A DNA stretch of 64,000 nucleotides, from positions 8,076,259 through 8,140,258 of the forward strand of contig OX442320.1 of NCBI GenBank assembly GCA_949358305.1. Direction: 5' to 3'. Positions 12,934 to 23,800 of the stretch are shown here, piece after piece. Below the pieces are notes generated by a model. The model was not told where the DNA came from, made no database searches, and saw only the letters and a list, made by a program, of their open reading frames with translations. The first letter of the stretch is position 1. Each line of letters opens with the position of its first letter. The position numbers were made by a program, and so were the translations under genes. This DNA is from Strigamia acuminata (lineage: Eukaryota; Arthropoda; Chilopoda; Geophilomorpha; Linotaeniidae).

Positions 12934-13284
12934 GGTTGATATTATCTTCTTTTCTTAACCAAAACATCACAACATCAACCGTTTTATATGTTTTTGATCA
13001 GTGCTGCCACATACCGCCAAAACCTAAAAGGTTCAATAGATGTCAGATCAATCGTTTTTGTTTGACCACAAGATGTCGTGACTGATCGTTTGTTTGTGTT
13101 TGTCATAGAGTAATTTAAGAGAAATACTAACTAGAAATTATGTCTACGATGAGGAAAAGCGATTCAAATCGCATTTTTAGTCGTTAATATCACCATTAAA
13201 TAACATGCCACCGCATCAATGCAGAATTAAGTAAAAATAACAACGAAAACACTTGTTTTTGCAACGTGTCCCATTTGTAGGAAA
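12934..13284. promoter_or_regulatory. Bidirectional promoter region, HPS4 / coiled-coil gene
   Basis: The two start codons face apart across 351 bp, so both promoters must lie here unless 5'UTR introns extend them. There is a pyrimidine/AG acceptor-like sequence just before the coiled-coil gene's ATG (catttgtag at 13272-13280), which leaves room for an upstream non-coding exon. No TATA box is obvious in either direction. Confidence 0.5.
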
Positions 13285-15546
13285 ATGTTGCAAGAAATTC
13301 AGTGTCTTCTCGACCAGTTTAAAGAGTTATACCAGAACAAATTATCAGCCGTAGAGAACAATGCTAGCATGACAAATGAAGAAATTCTTCAGGTGGGTAA
13401 ATATGATCGAATATGATAAACATATTCCAAGGCCAGACTTGGAATTATTCAACTGATATTTTTAAATATTTTATCGATTTATTACATCTAAATTACTTAT
13501 TCCAGATGAAGCTCGATATATTAGAAGAGTATATAACAGACCTGGCGGAACAGAACTTGAGTTTAATCCAAACATCAGCACTTTTGCAGACCGAAGCTGA
13601 AGCTCGGGTAAACATTTTGGAGAAATTACTCGAAAAAACCGCCGAAAATTCTCACGTAAGATGAAAAAAAATATGAAAAATAAAAAAAATTAGTTTATTA
13701 TTATTATTATTATTATTATTAGGATTACGTCTACTCGATTAATAAATTTCAGAAATTAATCTTCGAAGAAAGCGTAAACAAATTGGAGAAATCAGAATTT
13801 GAGGTATAGAGAAAACATTTTTAAAAAATATCTAAAAATTATTCAAACTTTGTTTTGTTTTGAAGGAAGTGCAATTAAAGATTAAAGGCTTAGAGGAAGA
13901 AAGAAATTCTCTTCAAGAACACAGCATTTACTTAACAAGAAAAATATCCAACTTGATCCACGTGATTAGTCATGCGCGAAACACGCGTTGCTGGGATGTA
14001 AGAAGTTGAATTTGACTCGCCTCGGCTTCCTTTCTCTTAATCTGATTCTCTCGATTATCGCTTTTAGTTCACTAATGCTGAAATAGGCCTGGATGATTTG
14101 GATCTGTTTACGCCCATCGATAAATCCTCACCAAGGTGATAACATTGATAAAATGTTTACAAAATTGATTTTTTTTAACCGTTTATATTTTGTGCAGGGA
14201 ATTCTCTTACTCGGAGGAATTCAACTTCAAAGAGATCTGCTCGCACGAACACGGAAAATCTATTTTGGATTTACCATCGCCACTCCATCACGCCAGTCCA
14301 AGCGTGATATCTTTCAACTGCAGCTACACTGGAGGAAGTTGTGCACATATCACCGATAAAGACGTGCTTATTAAACACCTTCAAGTCGATGTTAAAATCC
14401 TCGATAAGAAAAACAACGATCAAAATTCGCAGTTGTTGTTGAAAGATGCAACGATTGCATCGTTGCAAAGCGAAATTACGCAGTTACAACACGAATTGAC
14501 TCTGAAAGAAAATGAATGCGCGTTGCATTTGCACGGCTTGCAAGTGAAAACCGATATAAAACAAGTGCGTATTTGTTATTTGCGTTTATTTAACGTTATT
14601 TTAATTTTCCGTTTTGATCGTTTTTAGCAGAACGAAATAATCAGGCGCTTGAAAAATCAAATTGATGTTAGGAAAATGTCGTTCGGGAGCCCTGGAGTTT
14701 CATCTTCAACTCAAACCGAAGAGCGGGTAATGTCGCAACACAAACCGGCAGCGAATGAGAGCGGGCAATTTGGGACCGAACAACCCGGGCGGAAAATCGA
14801 GTTAATGGTGGGCAATGAAGAAGAAAAAATCCGACAGATGGAAAGTAAATTTCAAATGAAACTGAGCGAAGCTGCGGAGAAGACGGATAAATATAAACAA
14901 AAGGTTTTTTTTAAAAAAAAATATTATTTTACTTGATGAATTAAATTAAAATTAAATTGCAGGTCGTGAAATTAAAGGAGGAGATACAAATGTTGGATAT
15001 ATGTGCTCAGGAAACGCGTTTGATTTTGACTCACGAGGTTGTTTTTGTTTAATTTTATTTGAAAAATATAATTTTAATTAATTTAAAATGGATTTTACGC
15101 AGATTGCAGAAAAACACGACACGATTAAAGCGTTGCGCCACGAATTGATGGAACAAGCTGACCACCACAAAGAAATCGTGCAGCAGCTGGTCCTTAAAAG
15201 CGAAGTGATCAAAGGGTTGAGGAAGGACTTGAAACAAATTGAAGTGAACGTAAATGCATTTCTATTTGTTGTTTTTCTGGTTTATTGCCAAAGTTTTGAG
15301 CTAAATTAAAGAATTATAACTTTGAAGGTCGATTCGAGGGAGTTGGAAGTGGTCAAGCAGAACGAGGAATTGATCAGTCAGCAACAGCTGTTGGAGAAAC
15401 AGGCGACGGAAATTGAAAATCAAAAAATTACAATCGCAAACTTACAAGAGGCGTTGGTGGAATCTAAGCGCGGCACAACTAAAATGAGTAATGGAATTTC
15501 CAATGGTTCGAGTACAAAACAAAAAAGTTCCATAACGATGATATAA
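13285..15546 (+). CDS. Uncharacterised coiled-coil protein
   Basis: Ten exons give 530 aa: 13285-13392, 13506-13655, 13753-13803, 13866-13997, 14068-14135, 14198-14564, 14628-14903, 14963-15037, 15103-15249, 15328-15546. I do not recognise the family. Heptad-like segments fill residues ~1-145 (e.g. LDILEEYITDLAEQN), then a globular-looking insert ~147-215 (FSYSEEFNFKEIC, followed by a Cys/His/Ser-rich patch), then coiled coil again to ~500, ending in a polar Ser/Lys tail. There is no signal peptide or membrane segment. The layout suits a cytoskeletal, centrosomal or Golgi scaffold, but that is only inference. The acceptor of exon 7 is a TAGCAG tandem, allowing one Gln more or less. A plus-strand AATAAA lies at 15730-15735. 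Confidence 0.88.
13692..13724. repeat. (TTA)n microsatellite in an intron
   Basis: About nine uninterrupted TTA/ATT units in the second intron of the coiled-coil gene, between the donor at 13656 and the acceptor at 13752. Confidence 0.85.
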
Positions 15547-17805
15547 AACTAATTATGTTAACTAACTACACCTAATCAGTACCAGTGTTTTTTTTTTTTA
15601 TATATATTTATTTGACCAAATCAAGGGATTATGTGATAATTTGGGTTTTGTACACAGAAAAAGGGAAATATATTTTATGTTTTTTAATTTAAAATGATTT
15701 ATTTTGATTGTACCCCGAAACAATATCTAAATAAAATGCTTTAAACCAGGTGTTGATGAGAATAAATCACTTTTTGCACATTTGAACGTGTATTAAGGTA
15801 CCATCTGGTGGTGATTAATAACACTGCAAGTTGTCAAGGGAAGAGAATCAATTTTTATAAATAAAAATCGATTTTAAACTTTTTTTTGATGAATTTCTAG
15901 GCCGATAACGATAGATGCATGGAATGAACATCAGGAAGGAAAGTCAATGTTTGTGGGGGAAATTTATTACTCTTTTGAGGATACTATACTTGAGTACTGA
16001 TTAAATATTCAGCAAAAAAGTAATAAAATGCTCGATGGCCTAAGCTTAAAATATCCATTAATCATCTATTTAATCAATTAATAATATATAATAATTTTTT
16101 CTAACGATTCTGGATATTTTATTATATTTATTCATTTTTTAATTTCTTATTTTGATTCTGAAAATGTCTAACTTTTCCTGTTTAAAAACTAATGAATAGA
16201 GAACCAACATATAAATTATACAATTTGGCATAAAAATATATATTTTCTAAACATTTTTTACAGGATGTGACTATTTAGGTCAATTTAATCTACTTTTTTT
16301 TTTTTTTTTTTTTAGAGATACAAATTTTTAATTATAAAGTTTCCTCTTAACCAGCGCTATTAAAATGACAATTTCAAAACCGAGTCAGTGCCTGATACCG
16401 CGAGTAAATAAACAACTCTGCCGATAGAAATTAAACCTGTTTACGCCATCCACCGGTACCCTAGTGGCCGTTGTCGCCCTTCGTTCCTCTTCGAAACCCC
16501 ATCGTTTAAACAGTGAAATACGTATATTGCGACTGCTCACTTCGAAGTTGCAGTCGATTCCCGTTGCTACTTGGAAACTCGAGTGACAGGAAAGCATCAC
16601 AGTTAACGTCACGGGGCGTGTGAAACTTTTTTTTTTGTTATATTTTTTTCATCGTATTTTGGTTTAACACACAGCTCAAGTTCCGAGCTGCGAGTGGATA
16701 AAAAGCTCACCTTTTGCGCGCGACCTCATTGAGGAAGTGAGTAGAGAGTAGTAATGTTGGTTAACGCACCAAGCAGAGTACAAATGGGTACGAAAAAAGA
16801 ATGGATAAAAGGTACGTTTTAAAAGTTAAACGCATCGATTTATACTTCATTTATCAAACACTGCGAGTTAATTAATATAAAATCTCCTAAAAAATCAGTC
16901 AACGCACGAGAGAAATGTAAATATCTGGCTAATACACGAAGCAAAATATTAATTGCATGAATAACAGTTGTCAGAGAGTGAATATCGGTCTATGTGGCCC
17001 CATTGGTGAGTCTAGACCGCTTTAGCAGTCCTGGTATTTCGGAAGTTTACATAACTATGGCACTTGGAGGTCAGAAGGGAGCAGATGCTCCTCTGTTCAG
17101 TTTTTTGTATATTTTTTGAATACACGAAAACTAAAACCGGTCTTTTTCGTTCGCGACTTTCCAGCCAGTAAATTAAATGCATTAAATCCGCCACATAATT
17201 CCGTGTGTGCTTTTATAGTTGCACCGCTCGATCATGTCTCTGAGGAACTTTTAGTGGATTGGCAGAATCCCTAGTCAGGTATAACTTGTTCAACTCCTCT
17301 TGTGATCACTGCGGTATTGTATTGCACCAACTAAGCGTGACATATTTCCCCTTTAGTCCTAGAGTCACGCACACTTGTTTTGCCAAACTTTATTTCATTA
17401 CGTTTGTGATAAATTTGAGCAACATTTCTCTCTGTTGTCGACTATATGTGACTTTGAAGCCAATGGCAACAAAAAGCAATATAAACAAGCATCCAAACTA
17501 TGCTGTAACTATTTTTATTTAACTCTGGTATATACCTAAGGATATTTATTCCCATCGATATAACAGAGATGTCATTCGGGGCAAGCGAAACTGTTTACGG
17601 AAACTGTCAAGCCGACATATACAACACATCTTCACTTGTTATCTCTTCTATTTTTAAATTCGTCTTCAGATTTCATTCTTCTTATTCTATGACTTGTTGT
17701 GTTTAAAGCTTCCAATAAGTGGAACAAGTGGATGATGAGATCGCAATTAGACTAAACGACACCGGATACAACGCCTGAATCATCCAGAAGAGGTCTACTC
17801 TCAAA
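15547..17805. other. Intergenic region between the coiled-coil gene and the adenosine receptor
   Basis: 2.26 kb. The left end carries the coiled-coil gene's 3'UTR with a poly(A) signal at 15730-15735. A run of about 22 T lies near 16294-16313. Sequence from about 16400 to 17800 is less AT-rich and probably contains the receptor's 5'UTR exons and promoter, but no coding exon or clear splice chain can be supported. Confidence 0.5.
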
Positions 17806-20800
17806 ATGACTGATCAACCATTCACATTTGAAGACACAAACGAAACTCTAATAGCAGGTGTAGATACGCTCGATATTCCATACGTAGTGGCTGAAGTTTT
17901 AGTGGCGGTGATGGCAGTTGCGGGCAATCTGTTGGTGATAGTTGCATTTGCAGTGGACAGAAGACTTCAGAGACTCACTAATTATTATATAGTGAGTTTA
18001 GCTATAGCTGACTTCCTTGTTGGCCTAATGGGTATTCCATTTGCTGTGCTAACCAGCGTGGGTTTACCCCATAACTCGTTCATAGCATGTCTCTTCATGT
18101 TGTCAGTTTTGGTGGTTTTATGTACAATATCCATCTTCAATTTGGTTGCAGTCAGTGTTGACAGGTTTTGGGCCATCCTTTTCCCACTCAACTATGCCAG
18201 CCACATGTCCAAACGAGCAGCTCAGGGTAAGTGTTTAATCATGTTGATTTTTTTAAAAAAAAAAAACATTATGTGTAAGTGTGTGCAAACCCAGTGTAAA
18301 CAAACAGCTGAAATTGTCTGAGATTAATTTTGACACCACCCATTGAGCTGCAAGTGCCTCTAAGGAGACTTGGACACACATCAATGTGATTTGAGACCAA
18401 CTGTAATATCCTGAGGATTTGTACAAGCAATCACTGAGGATTTCAACACACAGATCTGCCCAAAAAAACAAAATAAACTCTCTTTACAAACTCTCCAATA
18501 TAAAATATATAAATATAGATAAGTTCATGGTAATTGATCAGTCATGATCCCAGGAAATTAGACCATGTAAACAGCGTCCTGTGTGGCGACTGTTTGACGA
18601 AACCAGCCTTGCCTTTGCTCCGAGAAAAGGGGGAAACCGCCAAAAAAATCAGTTAAAGATGGATGACAGCTGTTTGAACATCGAAAATGATGCTTACAGT
18701 GACTCAAAAAATTGTTCACATGTTTGTAGTAGTATCTTTTATTGGCTAAAAAAAAGATCACAATGATATTTCAGATAACCAGTGTACTACGCTAATCCCA
18801 TTTGCATATAGATGTTGCTTCTTTTGCAAATGGAGCGAGTCAAATGGCTAGTTCATCTCTCAAGTGTAAGATATAAAGTTCTAGCAATTTCCAGAAAACA
18901 TGTAGAAAATAACAAACATTTCCCTTGTCATCTAAGTTACTGTGACCTTAATTGTGTCTGCATCTTAAAGTAAAATACCCAGTGTCTGCAAGAAAACAAG
19001 AGAGAAAAAAGTGTTTTTCCCATTTTCCAGATCTGAAATCACACCCAACACCTACAAATATTTCATACACATGTCATTGCATAACTCACTTTAATTTAAT
19101 TCAGTGTTACGCAACGCATGTAAAAGCTTATTACAATTTCCCCGATACTCGGTAAAATTTAATAAATTGTCACTGTTTACAGGTATCATAATTGTTTGTT
19201 GGATTCTTGGTGCTTTGATTGGTTTTCTACCGGTCATCGGTTGGCATGAACACCCAACAACAACCGACAGTTGTCTATTTGTCGCCGTCATGGATTACAA
19301 CTTCCTAGTATTTCTTTACTTCGCGACCATAGTTGGCCCGTCGTTGCTCATGGGAATTTTCTATGGAAGAATTTACTGCGTTGTAGTGCAACAGGTAAGT
19401 CTCACAATGCCTCACATTGATGGTTTTACCATTCAATTTAACCAAGCTCGGCTGAAGACGGTCGAACAAAACGTTTATTCCCATCAAACTGCGTCACAAA
19501 TACACTAACTGTCTCTTTCAGACCCTTAGATAGACAGTAACTCTGCACAAGTTAAATGTTTTTGACTCATAAAAGAAAGACAACATATGGACAGTAAGGA
19601 CACTCAGGACTATAAGTTCACAGCCATAAATCTAATATAGAAAGTGATTATTCATTTTCTTAGAAGAGTGATGCTGTCGTAAATCAGTCAAAAGTCACGC
19701 AAACTTCCCTTTGCCATTATTGAAAAAATAATTATATAAATATATGACACCACATTAAAATAGATATTGCATTTTCCCCTTATTATCTCTTAATAGGCAA
19801 GTTTGATGGTTGTAATCTCATATTTTATGTCCATTTTTATAAAAATAACCCCGATAGATACTTTTGTCGATCCACGAGTCTATTGATCCACCGCTCGAAA
19901 AGTATTTTTACACATCGATATACGTATTTATACTTAACGTAAAAATCCAAGCCCTCACAAATGTTTTCCTATTAATACATCATCTTCTCATCCCACAAGA
20001 CTGATCAATTTTGGGCTTTGATGGTCTCATGATCCACAATTGCAGGACATGACTCACACGACTTCAAAGGAAATCGAAATAGAAATCCCAAATGTCACTT
20101 TATTATCATATCCTAATTTATAATGTAGAGGATTACACTGGGAGTTGTTTAAAACGTTTTAAAAGCAAATATATCCCATAGGTTCGACTACGTTCTGGAT
20201 CTACTACAACTGGGGTAAGTGGACAGACATAGGAAAAACTTATTATAGAAACCTAAACCTATAACACAATATCCTCAACCATCTATTGCTTGAAATACCC
20301 ATCTTTTCCCTATTACTCTTTTATTAGTGTAATTACTTTTACTATCACATATGCATGATTCTGTGTATGGTGTGGAAGTTTATGTAATTGTATTGAATGA
20401 ATACTAGGAGATAAGCTAATGTGGCCATATGTTAAATCAATTCAAGATGAAACTTTTTATAATCCAGTTTCAGCTTTAATAGTTTATTTTTTAAAGGTTG
20501 AATACGTTTGGTTGTACTATCTTTTACCACACACATTGAGCTTTTCAAGTGTGGAATTAATAGCTCATTTAAACTAAATCTTTATTTGTTTTTGTACTGA
20601 ACTCATTTCAAGTTTGCGCCAATGTGGAAGCAGTGATGGTAACTGAATAGGGCAGTTGGGACTGAAATGGAGACGGAGGTTGCCAATAAAAGTGTTTACG
20701 AAATTTCTACTTCCATAAAAATTCTATAAGAACATGTAGTGAGTACCAAACTAAAAAATCTCTAGTACTATTCCACAAAACTTACTGGATTTAGATTATA

Positions 20801-23800
20801 TTGATTCATTGAGAATTCTCTGCATCTTATAGGCATAAAAAGTTAATGGGTGTGTTGGTGTTAATAATATAAGCCTATTTCCTGGAAAATCAACTGGTAG
20901 TAGGTAAAGCACTTATGGTAACAACTATTGAACTGGTATTTGGTGTTGCCAACTTCAATGCAACATTTCAACACAAGTTTAATAGTGATGTTAAAAAAAT
21001 AAGTGTTCTGTGGAATTTTTAATAACAGATTACATCTTTATTCAGTCAAACAATATTTGACCTTGCAGTATTGCAGGGTTGCATCAAGGTTTTGTAAAGT
21101 TGAGATCAGCATTCAGAATATATTCCAAAAATTTCATACTCCCATTTTGCCACGAATGAATAAATCACATCATCCTCACAGCTGTAATTAAATGGAGCTG
21201 ACAGTTGTAATTAACTTAATTTACTATCATAATGAGGCTAATTAATTTTCAATTACAAATTCTTGACATTTTTAAGAAAAAGAAAATTTCAGTTAAGATT
21301 GCCTAATCAAATACTGTCAAGTCTTGTGATGTCATTTGCTCAAATTGGCAAACATCTGTCCAAAGGCTTCACCTAATCAGCTTCCACTGGTGATCCCATG
21401 TACAATAGTTTTCACTAACAACTCCCTCTGTGGGATGTTGAAGCAATAAAGAGTGTGATTCCTTGTTAAGTCAGCAACCAATATCCAGTTGCTAAACACC
21501 AACTACTGTTTATCAACACAATGCACGTGACATGTAATTAATTATACTTTAATTGCCCTGTATTGACTTGTTTATGAGTGTCATCATTGCATTACACGTC
21601 TATTTATAATCACAATCCCACCACATGGATCAATGGATCAAGTAAGTGACTGGCAAAATTGCGCCATTTACTCTTATTGAATAAAAAACATTAAAGAGGA
21701 ATAAGCTCCTGTTGTTATGGCGACTAAAAACAAAGTCGGCTTTTCAATCCCCAGGAGCTGCAACTGTAAGGGCGGGGGTTGGAGTTGTCATTCAACTTCC
21801 TCCTATCTGGTCATTTTTGTATTGCAACAGAATAACAATTCAAAGTTGATACTCAAATTAAATTGCTTCATATCATCTATTTTAGGCTTATTGCATAGCC
21901 TGTAGGGACAAAAAAATGAGTGCAATCAATTTCTTCAGTAAAGGTACCGTTGCAATGCCACCATAATACAATTATCAGTTATCACGTTGTACATTGCTAT
22001 GAGTTGATTGCAGGCCTGGTATGGCACTAAGCGATAAGAAGGTAAGCACCACCAAAGGGTGCAGGAAAATGAAGGCCATCATCAAGCATCTCAGTATCGA
22101 CTAAACCAGCGTTTCTCAAACTGTGGGGCGCATGCTGATTTTTGGTGGGGCGCAACCGTGTCCAATCACTTCAACGCCCAAAATTTTTGTTTGCAAAACT
22201 TTTATCTTTTCAATTTTTGCCAATTCCAATTCCAACTTACTACCTGTAGATGGTTGCAATACACCGCAGGCTAGCAAAAGCTTCAAAATCTTCACAAAAA
22301 TCTCTCAAAATCCACAAAAACCACCCAAAATTCTCCAAAAACCTCCAAAAACCAGCCAAAACTCCCAAAAATGGAGGTGTGAGCTATTGTAAGTCCCCAA
22401 AGTGATGAATTTTGCAGGATGGGAAAAATTTAATGCATACCAATGATGAAGTGGGGCGCGGAAGATCGCCTTTCTTAAAAATGGGTTGCAATGCTAAAAA
22501 GTTTTGGAACCCCTGTACTAAACTATAAATCGTTGCATGGGGTTGTTTGCAGGGTCGAATTTACGTATAAGCAAAATAAGCAGTTGCTTAGGGCAGGAGT
22601 CGGCAACCTTTTGAGACGGAAGAGCCAAAAGTTACAATTTACAAAATTTCCCAGTTTTTAAAGAGCCACTAACATTTTTGTTTCAATATTATGGTATCGA
22701 AAGAGCCGCATGCAAAAAATTTTGCTTGGGGGCCCCGCGATACCTAGGTCCGGCCCTGGTTGTTTGTTATGGTGGATGAAGCGAAGGAACACCAAATTTG
22801 GATTTTGCCAATGAGTGTTAGATTAAGTGGAGTTGGTCCTGATTGATTATAGTGGAAATTGTTCAGTCAACTCAACTTACCACTGCAAGTGGTTTCAATG
22901 TCTCATTAGATTCATCTATTTTCTTCATGGTGAGTTTTATTTGTTGTGCCTAAAGTATCCATTGAAATAGAATCCATGCAGAACACAAGATGTCTTCATT
23001 ATTTTCGTGATATCTTGTTAGGGTAATTTTATAGCAGATTTAGTGATCCAGTATCATCTTACAGCTTCCAACTCTTGTTCAACACAGTCTGGACTGAATC
23101 ACTTAAAGCCAAGTGTGTAGATTGTAGATTGCAATCATAGTAACTGTTATAGCTAAACGTAGATTTAGCTATTGCCCACTAAAGGTCAGCGAACCTTTAA
23201 GAGTGTTTTTCATGGTTTTTCTGTCAAATTGATTTGAGAGTTTTTTTATGGCTTGAAAATCAAATCAATAGGAAATATTTCCAACTGACCTTGATGACTT
23301 TAAGGCGTCAGCTGTCAAGTTTGAAATAAATCAATTTCTTGAGACTTCTTGAGAATTGATTGTCCATTTTTCAGAATTTAGTCAAAAATAGAAAAACTCA
23401 AATTATTTTTATTTCCCTTTCTTTGTGTTGGTTCCATACGATCAAATCACACCACAGCAACGTTTATTCTTATTATTTAATAAAATTATGCAGTGTATTA
23501 CGGCAATAAATGAAATAAAGGTTTCGTCACTGATATTTGAAACAAGTGGTGACGTCAAATTGCATGCTAGACACTTGGCTTGGCACGTCGCCAGCCAAAT
23601 TTCCAACCTGTTTGTGCAAATTCTTGCAGTCAGGAATTAATGCTACGAATGCAAATCAATGAAAACTTGCCCAATCTTCCTGGTCTGGAATGTTAGACAG
23701 CACTTAAGTGCATAATTGACACTACTTAGCATTGATTTTGTTTACTCATTCCAAGACGTAATGGAAACAAAACATTCATTTTCTCTCCAACACAATTGTC

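Noticed and set aside
18558-18766. Open frames on both strands in the first receptor intron
   Set aside because: Short, no splice chain and no recognisable domain; they lie between two exons whose phase-1 ends fit each other exactly.
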